From positions 34,050 to 98,049 of IMG/VR virus record IMGVR_UViG_3300045131_002463: a DNA stretch of 64,000 bases; one strand, 5' to 3'. Below the pieces are notes generated by a model. That model was not told where the DNA came from. It did not search any database and saw only the letters and a program-made list of their open reading frames with translations. Numbering within the stretch: the stretch's first letter is position 1; each line of letters opens with the position of its first letter. This document shows positions 32,515-40,100 of the stretch, piece by piece. This stretch comes from a virus. The translations under genes were made by a program, and so were the position numbers.

Positions 32515-32621
32515 ATGCTGCTCACAAAGCAGCTGGCCCCCAAACCCCCCTCGGGGCCGAGAGGTGTAGCTGTTCCGCCTCTTCAAATAATAGAACAGCA
32601 CTCTTTTTAGAAGGGAACTGT
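32515..32621 (+). ncRNA. Structured 5' leader, possible attenuator
   Basis: Starting at the predicted transcription start: hairpin GCTGCT-CACAA-AGCAGC (32517-32533), hairpin GGCCCC/GGGGCC (32535-32558), then two mutually exclusive pairings, GAGG/CCTC (32561-32581) or GCTGTTC/GAACAGC (32569-32599). The latter is followed by a T-rich stretch, as in a terminator. Alternative structures of this kind suggest attenuation ahead of the gene at 32622. Confidence 0.5.
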
Positions 32622-33263
32622 ATGGAAAAAATTCCAATTACGGATGTAGATGATGATCTTATAAAGAATAATTCTAAACAGCTTAGAGCTGTATTAGAGG
32701 ATAGGCTTCTTACTTACTGGATTAATAAAGAATTATTTCAGGAAGATACTCTCATTATATCTGGTATTACTGGTATAGGGCCAAAAGAAGAGGGAGGGTC
32801 TCCTCAGCTGGTTATTAATTATCATGTGCTTTGTCATGAAGAGGACGGAGTTCATCGTTTTCTTTATTATACTACAGAGCACTCTCTTCATAGAAGTATA
32901 TTAGCTAGGATTGATAAACAGCCTGATGATTATGATCCTAAAGAAGATGACATGCAGAATGAGTTCACTAACGGGAATATTGGTGAAGGAGAAGGGCGAA
33001 ATTTTTCGCGCCATGAATTGAACGGTCCTGTTTTCTATGATGAGGTAGAATTTCAACCTATAGAAGTAATAGAGGATTGGTTTCTTAATTACAGAGTAGG
33101 GACTGCGGTAGAGGCGCTCTTTAAATATAATTATCTTGAAGATATTTCATATTTAGAACAAGCTATATGGATTCTACTTAGAGAACGAGAAAGTGCTATT
33201 CCAGGAAACTCAACACCAGCCTTTAGTCAATCAGAAGGAATTGGGAGTGAAGATTGTAGTTGA
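32622..33263 (+). CDS. Hypothetical structural-region protein
   Basis: 213 residues, acidic. An N-terminal helix (DDDLIKNNSKQLRAVLEDRL) leads to a mixed alpha/beta body with VVNYHVLCHEEDGVHRFLYYT-like strands and a C-terminal helix (DISYLEQAIWILLRERESA). No family recognised. It has an AAGGGA ribosome site and is the first gene after promoter 32480-32508 and its structured leader, so its dosage may be regulated separately from the sheath. Confidence 0.6.
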   Translation: MEKIPITDVDDDLIKNNSKQLRAVLEDRLLTYWINKELFQEDTLIISGITGIGPKEEGGSPQLVINYHVLCHEEDGVHRFLYYTTEHSLHRSILARIDKQPDDYDPKEDDMQNEFTNGNIGEGEGRNFSRHELNGPVFYDEVEFQPIEVIEDWFLNYRVGTAVEALFKYNYLEDISYLEQAIWILLRERESAIPGNSTPAFSQSEGIGSEDCS

Positions 33264-33546
33264 TAAGAAAACTTTAGAAGATGTAGCACAGATGCTTATT
33301 AAATATGGAAGCGTTACAGATTCCTTGAGTAATCTTAAATCTTGCGGGGAGGGATTACAGGAGATTCTAGAGAGTGCCCTGGATTTTAATTCTGTACTGC
33401 TTACTGATTTTCTTGAAGTACAAGGAATGAAGCAAGCTATGCTAGAAATATTGGACATGCTTGTGTTTTACAATAATACCCCTACGATTATAGCAGCTAA
33501 GGCAGATGGATTAAGAGAAACTTTAATGAAGGAGAATAGAGAATGA
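33247..33546 (+). CDS. Hypothetical helical protein
   Basis: 99 residues from GTG 33247, which follows a GAAGGA site by 7 nt; a longer frame from GTG 33193 is possible but has no ribosome site. The protein is helical (DKKTLEDVAQMLIKYGSVTD, then GLQEILESALDFN and EVQGMKQAMLEILDML), like an adaptor or chaperone. It overlaps the previous gene by 17 nt and the next by an ATGA junction. Family unknown. Confidence 0.6.
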   Translation: MKIVVDKKTLEDVAQMLIKYGSVTDSLSNLKSCGEGLQEILESALDFNSVLLTDFLEVQGMKQAMLEILDMLVFYNNTPTIIAAKADGLRETLMKENRE

Positions 33547-33968
33547 GAAAGATTTTAGTGTTAGTAGTGTCCTTATTGATGTTTACCGTTTCATACGCGC
33601 AGGTGAAACCTCAAGGTGAAACTTTGAATTTTCCCGCTTTTAAATTTCCTAATAATTCCGCGTATCAAAGTAAGATTAGACGCGCGCAGGAACCTGAGAA
33701 GAAGGTATCAGTTAACAGGCTTCCTCAGCAGCGAGATTTCGCGCCTAGAAAACAAATAAGAAAAACGTATAGACCTCAGCAGGTTTATTACTATCAGAAT
33801 TATTCACAGCCTGTGTATGACCCTTGTTCTTACAGCTACTGTCAGCAGCAATACCCATGGGTTAGTACTCCTCAACGTCAACTTCCTATATGCGTTTCTG
33901 CTGTGCAGCGAGTGTGCGTTTTTCCTTTCGATGTGCTCTCGCTGCTATTCGGGGGAGGAGACTGGTAA
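33543..33968 (+). CDS. Secreted proline/glutamine/tyrosine-rich protein
   Basis: 141 residues with an N-terminal signal peptide (MRKILVLVVSLLMFTVSYAQ, likely cut after SYA). The mature protein is low-complexity, rich in Q, P, Y and R (YRPQQVYYYQNYSQPVYDPC), with four cysteines near the C-terminus and a final hydrophobic stretch FDVLSLLFGGGDW. An exported, envelope-directed product inside a structural operon is unusual and could act at lysis or in exclusion. No known family. Confidence 0.65.
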   Translation: MRKILVLVVSLLMFTVSYAQVKPQGETLNFPAFKFPNNSAYQSKIRRAQEPEKKVSVNRLPQQRDFAPRKQIRKTYRPQQVYYYQNYSQPVYDPCSYSYCQQQYPWVSTPQRQLPICVSAVQRVCVFPFDVLSLLFGGGDW

Positions 33969-34031
33969 TTAATTGCACCTAATTATCAAGTGTTACTTCA
34001 AGAAAAAAATGCAACCTTTTGATCTTTTTAC

Positions 34032-34060
34032 TTGACATAGCTTATAGAGGGAAGTATACT
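34032..34060 (+). promoter_or_regulatory. Promoter within the structural arm
   Basis: TTGACA (34032-34037), 17-nt spacer, TATACT (34055-34060). The TGTGG block is replaced by GGAAG. Confidence 0.82.
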
Positions 34061-34066
34061 GTATTT

Positions 34067-34140
34067 ACCTTCCCTAGAAGGTTCATTTTTTTTTCTCCTT
34101 TCCTCGAAAAGGCTGCTGGGTTCTCCATCAGCCTTTTTTG
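34067..34140 (+). ncRNA. Short RNA or attenuated leader, about 74 nt
   Basis: From the predicted start a hairpin ACCTTC-CCTA-GAAGGT (34067-34082) is followed by a U/C-rich single strand and a terminator AAAAGGCTG/CAGCCTTTT with TTTTTT (34107-34139). Promoter and terminator are only about 75 nt apart. It is either an independent small RNA or an attenuator ahead of the gene at 34166. Confidence 0.6.
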
Positions 34141-34165
34141 TTAATAATAATCCCAAGGAGGATTT

Positions 34166-34549
34166 ATGGGACTCTTTAATTTTTTTAGTATGAATAGTAG
34201 TCAGCAGTCAATGCAGGCGGAGATGAATCAGAATATGTTGAGTGCTCTTCAGGATCAACTATCAAAAACTACTTGACCTACAGCGCGCAATCAGTTGATT
34301 GCTCAAATAAACAACCTACAACAGCAGATGGCACAGAAGCCCCCTCAGGCGCAACCTCAGCCCCAAGTAGTAAATACTGCTCCTGTACAGGCATCAATTG
34401 CTCAGACACAGCCACAGGCATTTCAGACCCCTCCTGGTGGATTGTCCCAGCAACAGAAGATGACTCTGGATGATATGGCTAATGAAATAACTTCTATTAG
34501 AATTGCTTTGAGTAGTATGGAATTAGCTATTAAAAAATTGAAGCAATAA
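34166..34549 (+). CDS. Glutamine-rich protein interrupted by an in-frame TGA
   Basis: An AAGGAGG site precedes ATG 34166 (MGLFNFFSMNSSQQSMQAEM). After 36 codons a TGA (34274-34276, context ACT TGA CCT) interrupts the frame, which then stays open for another 90 codons (from PTARNQLIAQINNLQQQMAQ to ELAIKKLKQ). The two halves share composition: Q-rich, methionine-rich helices and a coiled-coil end. No ribosome site precedes the second half. Either readthrough yields a 127-residue protein beside the 36-residue form, or this is a recent nonsense mutation. TGA followed by C is a weak stop context in bacteria. TGA acts as stop elsewhere in the window. Confidence 0.6.
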
Positions 34550-34574
34550 TTTAATAAGGGAAAGAGAAATTAAA

Positions 34575-34997
34575 ATGGAGAGAATGGATTTTTATATTTA
34601 TGGCACAGGATCTACGCAGGGATTTGATGTCAATGGAACATGTGAATACTTTGATATTGATAGTGAGATGCGCGCCATAAGAAAGGAGTGGAAGCGTAAT
34701 GAAGTGGTATCTATGTTCGCTCTTACTCCCGGTCGTAAAAAAATACCTAAAGACCTTATAAAATATTTTGAAGAAAAGCCCGAGCATTCAGGTAATCTCA
34801 CTTTGCGTAAAATGCAATTTGAAGGAAACCCAATCTTCCCGGAAGATAATGTGGGCTTAAGGTATAATATTTCATTAGGTGAGTATATGTTTACTAAAAG
34901 TATGATGATTAGAATGCACTTATACAGTGAAGATGGGCAGGATTATATTGATATGGAATTTGCTCTTTCTTACGTCACATGGCGCGATAAAAAATAA
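34575..34997 (+). CDS. Hypothetical tail-region protein
   Basis: 140 residues, beta-rich. The order DFYIYGTGSTQGFDVNGTCE, KIPKDLIKYFEEKPE and DGQDYIDMEFALSYVTW suggests a small jelly-roll or tube-like domain. The location before the tail tube gene would fit a tail tube or tail-completion role, but sequence does not decide. It has a GGG-AAAG type ribosome site and is followed directly by a copy of the palindrome and the promoter of the 285-nt structured RNA. Confidence 0.55.
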   Translation: MERMDFYIYGTGSTQGFDVNGTCEYFDIDSEMRAIRKEWKRNEVVSMFALTPGRKKIPKDLIKYFEEKPEHSGNLTLRKMQFEGNPIFPEDNVGLRYNISLGEYMFTKSMMIRMHLYSEDGQDYIDMEFALSYVTWRDKK

Positions 34998-35016
34998 TTT
35001 GCAATCAATTGCAAAA
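34997..35016. promoter_or_regulatory. Palindromic site, copy 6
   Basis: ATTTGCAATCAATTGCAAAA, one mismatch to the full palindrome. It overlaps the stop codon of the upstream gene and lies 6 bp before the -35 box at 35023. Confidence 0.72.
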
Positions 35017-35022
35017 AAAAGC

Positions 35023-35051
35023 TTGACTTTTATCTAAAGCTGTGGTAGACT
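35023..35051 (+). promoter_or_regulatory. Promoter of the structured RNA
   Basis: TTGACT (35023-35028), 17-nt spacer ending TGTGG, TAGACT (35046-35051). Confidence 0.78.
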
Positions 35052-35057
35052 AGGTTT

Positions 35058-35342
35058 AAATTAGTTCACTGGGTAAAGGCTGCGCTCATAACTAATTCTT
35101 CTATAGCATAAAATCTCCTTCGACTATTAACCCAGCAGCCATTCCTTTGAAATTACAGTTTGGCTATTGCTTGGCTAGAATCTTATGTATTTCATGTTGA
35201 AACTCCTTTTTTATTAATATAAAAAAAGCAGTAGCCACTTTATTCGACTTAGACGACCAAATTTCGCAAATATTTCATTTAACAAAAAGGAAATCCTTGG
35301 TCGTCGAGGAGAGCGCGCTTAAAACCCGCGCTCTTTTTTTAT
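35058..35342 (+). ncRNA. Strongly structured noncoding RNA, about 285 nt
   Basis: It runs from the promoter to a terminator GAGCGCG/CGCGCTC with T7 (35309-35342). Long-range helices: AATTAGTT/AACTAATT (35059-35066 with 35090-35097); CTGGGT and GGCTG inside that loop with ACCCAG and CAGCC at 35130-35140, in a crossing order that implies a pseudoknot or alternative pairing; TGGCTATTGC/GCAGTAGCCA (35161-35170 with 35228-35237, one G-U); GACGACCAA/TTGGTCGTC (35252-35260 with 35297-35305). No ORF of note is present. Confidence 0.72.
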
Positions 35343-35560
35343 TTTATTTCCTAACTCTTCCAATAATTTCCTACCAAAAATCTAATCAATACAAACAATT
35401 AGCTTGCATTAAATAAACATATACATTTATAATATGTAATAATTATTGTTGGCGGAATTTTTACATCTCCGTCTAGATTTAAATTGTTAATTTAATTAGT
35501 AAATTAGTTTTTCATTGGAGAAGTGCACACTCCAAAATAATTGATAGGAGGTAGGAATAT
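35343..35560 (+). other. Untranslated stretch before the tail tube gene
   Basis: AT-rich, no gene. It contains a hairpin TTGGAG/CTCCAA (35515-35535) just ahead of the GGAGG ribosome site of the tube gene. I see no consensus promoter, so tube expression may depend on readthrough of the terminator at 35309-35342 or on an unrecognised promoter. Confidence 0.5.
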
Positions 35561-36040
35561 ATGCCTACGACAGCTTGTGCGATACCGCGGTTAAAAGATT
35601 TTAAATATCGTGTTGAAATTAATGGACTCGAGGCAGCTCTTGTACAAGAGTTTGAGCCTGGAACAAGAACGCATGGGGTTACCGTTCATAATGGCGCGGG
35701 CCAGAACCACGTATGTAAGGAAGTCGGAATGATCGGTTTCTCTAACTGCGTTCTAAGGACTGTTGTTCCTGTAGATGGTGAAATGCGTAACTACTGGGAA
35801 TTCTGGTTGGACCAAGCGCAGGATCCTACTACTGGTAACGGTGGAATGCCTGCCAAATATCAGAGGAACTTCAGCGTGTTCGAGCTAGCTCCTGACGGGT
35901 CACCTTCAAGAGTTTATGAATATTTTAAAGGGTTTCCTGTATCCTTCAAAGTCAACGCCAAGTCTTCTTTGGACGACAGTACCGATGTTTTAGAATTCGT
36001 TGAGATAGCTTACAATCGTCGTGAAATAAGAGTACTGTAA
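35561..36040 (+). CDS. Tail tube protein
   Basis: 159 residues, the normal length of contractile-tail tube proteins of the T4 gp19 type. It begins with the strand FKYRVEINGLEAALVQEFEP and shows the family's central ..YWEFWLDQ and C-terminal DVLEFVEIAYNR(R) features. The tube is the inner conduit for DNA and stacks as hexamers inside the sheath. It has an AGGAGG ribosome site and higher GC content at third positions than neighbours, in keeping with high expression. The operon then has a copy of the palindrome and a terminator. Confidence 0.88.
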   Translation: MPTTACAIPRLKDFKYRVEINGLEAALVQEFEPGTRTHGVTVHNGAGQNHVCKEVGMIGFSNCVLRTVVPVDGEMRNYWEFWLDQAQDPTTGNGGMPAKYQRNFSVFELAPDGSPSRVYEYFKGFPVSFKVNAKSSLDDSTDVLEFVEIAYNRREIRVL

Positions 36041-36082
36041 GGCTAAAATAAATAACGTCCGAGCAAAAAAAGCTTGACATAA

Positions 36083-36102
36083 GTTTGCAATTGATTGCAA
36101 AT
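36083..36102. promoter_or_regulatory. Palindromic site, copy 7, after a TTGACA hexamer
   Basis: GTTTGCAATTGATTGCAAAT. A TTGACA at 36074-36079 would place its -10 region exactly on this site (GCAAAT), which is a poor -10 box. A terminator follows 2 bp later. Confidence 0.7.
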
Positions 36103-36104
36103 CC

Positions 36105-36138
36105 AGAGCGCTCCTAAATGGGCGCTCTTTCTTTTTGT
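36105..36138 (+). terminator. Terminator after the tail tube gene
   Basis: Stem AGAGCGC/GCGCTCT (36105-36111 with 36122-36128) with an inner CC/GG pair, then TTTCTTTTTG. Confidence 0.87.
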
Positions 36139-36264
36139 TTTCATGTCGCACATGCATTTCATGTATCATCTCAACATTTTAGATGACATTCTATTTTTTT
36201 TACTTTACAATATAGTCTATCTCTGACGAGATATTCTAATTAAATTGTGGAGTAATTAAATCTA

Positions 36265-36972
36265 ATGGAACTTATCACTACGGAAGTTACCACCCCTTTA
36301 TCTGGTAAAATTTTCAAGATCAAAGAAGGAGATGGGTACACAGAACGGCTTTTGCTTAAGAAGGGCAAGAGGCTGCATCAGGTTATTCCTGATTACCTAG
36401 CTTCTCTTCTTGTTGAAATGGATGGTAATCCTTGCAAGACCTCGGATGTGCTTCAGTTTCTTGTACCTGATTATGAATTTCTGCTTATAGAAGCCTACAA
36501 AAATTCATTTGGAGATGATCTTACATTTGTCAATGTATGCTCTAATTGTGGGCAGATGAATAATCATACTGTTAATTTGTCTGAGCTTCCTATGATTGAG
36601 CTTTCAGAAAATTGTACAGGCGGGACTGATCCTATAATTGATCTGGTGTTGCCTAGAACTAAGTTGAGGGCGCGCGTTGGTTTTCTCACTGTGCAGAATG
36701 ATATGATTCTTAACGAACAGATGAGCGGACAAGGTTCTGTAGATTTAAATCAGGGTGATTATCTTTCATTGCGCATGCTTGAAGGATGTGATCCAGTGTC
36801 TTATGAAGATGTAGTGAAGTTGCCCTTGATGGATCATAAAGCTATTAGAAAAGCACGTCGAGAGTTGATAGCCGGGTATGATCCTCTTGTATCTCTTGTC
36901 TGCGAATCCTGTGGAAACTATGACGTAACGAACATTCTTGGTTTGCGTGATTTTTTATTTCCGAGCGGCTAG
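36265..36972 (+). CDS. Tail assembly chaperone, short form
   Basis: 235 residues. The gp26/G-like chaperone that coats the tape measure before tube assembly. Two zinc-type cysteine pairs (NVCSNCGQM near residue 93 and LVCESCGNY near 216) frame a helical and beta domain with DYLASLLVEMDGNP and LRMLEGCDPVSYEDV. Near its 3' end the codons GAT TTT TTA form a T_TTT_TTA slippery heptamer (36951-36957), so some ribosomes should shift into the -1 frame and make a 303-residue fusion. The tape measure gene follows. No plus promoter is obvious in the 220-nt gap upstream. Confidence 0.85.
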   Translation: MELITTEVTTPLSGKIFKIKEGDGYTERLLLKKGKRLHQVIPDYLASLLVEMDGNPCKTSDVLQFLVPDYEFLLIEAYKNSFGDDLTFVNVCSNCGQMNNHTVNLSELPMIELSENCTGGTDPIIDLVLPRTKLRARVGFLTVQNDMILNEQMSGQGSVDLNQGDYLSLRMLEGCDPVSYEDVVKLPLMDHKAIRKARRELIAGYDPLVSLVCESCGNYDVTNILGLRDFLFPSG

Positions 36973-36997
36973 GTCGGCAGTATATGCTCGGGTTAGC
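36951..36997 (+). other. Programmed -1 frameshift signal
   Basis: Slippery heptamer T_TTT_TTA (36951-36957) in the zero frame, then a 3-nt spacer, stem CCGAGC/GCTCGG (36961-36966 with 36986-36991), and a loop element GCTAG (36968-36972) that can pair with TTAGC (36993-36997) to form an H-type pseudoknot. The zero-frame stop TAG lies at 36970-36972. Confidence 0.82.
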
Positions 36998-37175
36998 TGA
37001 TAGAATATGTTTGGTTCCTAATGCTTATTTTAAAAATGAAAAAGAATTGATGGAAGAAGTTACAGTTATATCAACCCATACGGAAAATAATTCTATATCT
37101 GAAGTTATGTCCTGGCCCTCTCATTGGAGACGCATGCAATGGGACTTCTTGATAGAGCGTAAGAAGGAAAAGTAA
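36957..37175 (+). CDS. -1 frame extension of the tail assembly chaperone
   Basis: After the slip the frame reads ISERLGRQYMLGLADRICLV and continues for 72 codons to TAA 37175, with a tryptophan-rich end (VMSWPSHWRRMQWDF) followed by LIERKKEK. This is the usual T-like C-terminal domain that contacts the tape measure, as in the conserved G/GT system of long-tailed phages. An internal ATG at 36984 lies in the stem of the frameshift signal and has no good ribosome site, so separate initiation is less likely. Confidence 0.78.
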   Translation: MSERLGRQYMLGLADRICLVPNAYFKNEKELMEEVTVISTHTENNSISEVMSWPSHWRRMQWDFLIERKKEK

Positions 37176-37178
37176 TAA

Positions 37179-40100
37179 ATGGGCGAACATCATAGTAGAA
37201 CTGAACCTGGTAAAAAAACCTCAAAAGAATCTTATGACATTGTAAAAGGTTATGATAAAACTACAGGGAGAGTAACCTATGGTAGGGAAGTAGCGGAATC
37301 GGGGTTAAGTTATCTTGAAGTACATCTTGGCTTAGGAGAGACAGCTTTAAGGACTATGGAGGGTAACGCCAAGGCTGATATTTTCTATGCTAGAAATACA
37401 GCATCCGGGCTTTTTAATACAGATCCAGGTAAGTCCCCTACACCAGCACTACATAAGATTATGGGAGTGAGCTCAAGTCAGCAGGCGGTAACAAGAGCAG
37501 AAACTAGCGTTAAAAATGTATTTGCAGCAAAAGAAGTTGGTTTTAGGGGGGGAAAAAATGTTTTAGACTTAAGTAACTTTGTGGACTTATTTGGGGGTAG
37601 AAGAGCTTCTTTAAGGTTAGAAGAAGGATTAGATGTTTTTGATAAAAGAAAAGCTAAAACAATTGAGGAGAGAGCTGCTGGTGCGTTTGATGGGAGAGGA
37701 AATAGGATAGCAACCCCAGCGCCTATAACGGGTGCAACCTCAGTAACGTCCCCTACAAACATATTATTTAATAAACAAAAGGCGGGACCGGGTGTAAGTT
37801 ATGCCTCCAAAGTAGATAAAAAATGGGGAAATAAATACGGAACAGGCTCTTCCATTAAAAATGGAGATATACGTTTTGGTGATCCAGTCACTAGATTAAG
37901 AGAAGAGTATTTTAGTAAACAAGCGCTATCTGATGAGATTTGGAATAAGTGGCGTAGCAGGGGAGGGGCTACTTCTTTTTCTGATACAGAGTGGAATGGC
38001 AGGCTTAGGGGTAGGGATGCCGCTAGAGTGTATTTAGAGTCTAGCGGATTTAGAAGTAACGCATCCTTTCCTGAAGAACATCAATGGAGGAATAGACAAA
38101 GTCCATATTTCTCTGGGATTAATACTCCACAAAACGAATTCAATAAAGGGAGTAGAAGACCTAGGCTACATTCAGAATATTTAGGTAATGACTACGGGTC
38201 TGGGTTGTCTTTTAATAAAAATTTACCGGATGATTCTTCACAAAAAGCACAGTGGATTAAACCAGGAGGAGGAAGAACTAGTAATCTAACCAATTCAAAT
38301 GCTTCTATGATGGGTATGTCTGGACTTACCATGACTAATGCTGGCCTAGGGGGAAGTAATCCCCTAGTAGCCCAGTCTCTTTACGCTCTGCAAAAGATTC
38401 TTTCTACTCCAGTACCTGCCGCTACAAACAATGCACTTAATAGTATAATGGGGGTAATAACAGGTGTTCATGGGGTACCTAAGGGTGGTCTTTCTCAGGG
38501 TGAGCTTAATTCAGCTTTTGGGGGGGGAAATTACTATAAACCTTATTCCTCTACAGGCTCAGACGGAACTAAGTATACGGGATGGGCGGAGCCGTGGGAT
38601 GTAAAGAGACCTAATAAAGAATCTTCCCCGGGTTTCTTTAAAAGATTAAATAATGAACTTACGGGAAATATTCCAGTGCACCAGAAGTCAATGAGTGTGA
38701 TAGATAGACTATTTGGCGGTGGTGGAGGAGGAGAAAGTGGAGGCGGAGGAAGGGGCGGATTACTGGGCCAAGCACTAACTCAATTTAGACATGCTGCCAT
38801 ATGGCAGATGTATACTCCTGTAATAGGTGCAGTAGGGTATGGAACATACAGAGCGTTAACAGGAGACCCGGCTACAGACAGAGCAGCTCATTCTATGATA
38901 GGAGTAGGGGCAACGCAGGAACAGAGGGCAGGTGCAAGGGAATGGGCATATGACAGAACAAGTGTGCAACCATATAGTACTACTACACAGTTTTTAAAGG
39001 GATATAAAGAGACAGCTAGTGGGTTGGGAATACCCCTAACAGATAAAAGTGCTCCTATGCTCCAAAGTGCGGCAGAGAAAGCTAGACTATTTTCTATGTT
39101 CTCTATGGAAGACCCTAATGTTGCCGCTAGAAGACTATCAAGAGCGACCTTGATGGAGTCTAAAGCCAGGGGGATAGATTCACCTGAAGGTAAGATGGAG
39201 ATTTATAATAGGTTAGCCAATAATTTAGCTGGGTTATATGCAGAGAGTAGTACTAGAGGGCAAGAAACAGATGTAGCTATGCATTATATGGGACCAGCCG
39301 CTCTTGGTAAAATGAAGTGGGGATATGATGAAGCAGCCGCAGTAAACTCTCATTTTGTAGAGCAAGGTATAGCCGGATCTACCTCTGGTGTTTTTTTTAG
39401 AAACATGGCCTCTAATCCTAACGTTATGGCTGAGGCAGTAAAGGCCCGTATGTTTTGGGAAAAAGCGTATGAGAATAAAGCGGCAAGGGGAGGGAAGGAA
39501 CTACAGAGGCAGGATTTGCCTCTATCTTATTTGAATAAAGCGGCGTGGACTACTAATGGGATGGAAAAGAATCCGGAAAAGGCCGCAAGGGTCAAAGAGA
39601 TGCTTTATAGATCTAGTCAGGGACAGAAGATTTTAACTTCAGGAATACCCAATGATCAGCATAAATTTATGGGGCAAGCATCTCAAGATTGGCTTAGGTT
39701 ACAAGAGGCAGGTATAAAGGGCTTAGCACCGCCACAATCTATGATGCCTATGGTAGAGATGATAGGTCAGCAAACTCCACAAGAGTATGCTGATACTATG
39801 ACAGGAAATGTGAATAAAATTAAGCAAACTCCGCATCAGATGGAGCAGGCACGCACTGAAGATCATAGAATAGATACTGCTTCAGCTGGTGTTAGTGTAA
39901 TGTCTAATCAATGGAGTAATTATTTTGGCTCCTCTTTTTTAGGGGGCATAGCAAAATGGTATGGTAAGAAATCAGTAGCTAGTCACTATGGCAGTAAATT
40001 TACAAATTTATTATCTGATCAAAATGTAAAATCTAGTGACATCATGAAGCTTGTGGATGAAGTGCAAATGCAAAGAAACGCTGGAGTTCTGAGCGACACT

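Noticed and set aside
34274-34276. Reassigned TGA codon (alternative genetic code) or selenocysteine
   Set aside because: TGA is used as a stop in many ATGA gene junctions (for example 27951-27954 and 2029-2032), and no selenocysteine insertion element is visible. Local readthrough or mutation is simpler.
36984-37175. Separate 63-codon gene after the tail assembly chaperone
   Set aside because: Its frame is open upstream to the slippery heptamer and its ATG lies inside the frameshift stem with no ribosome site. A -1 frameshift extension explains it better.
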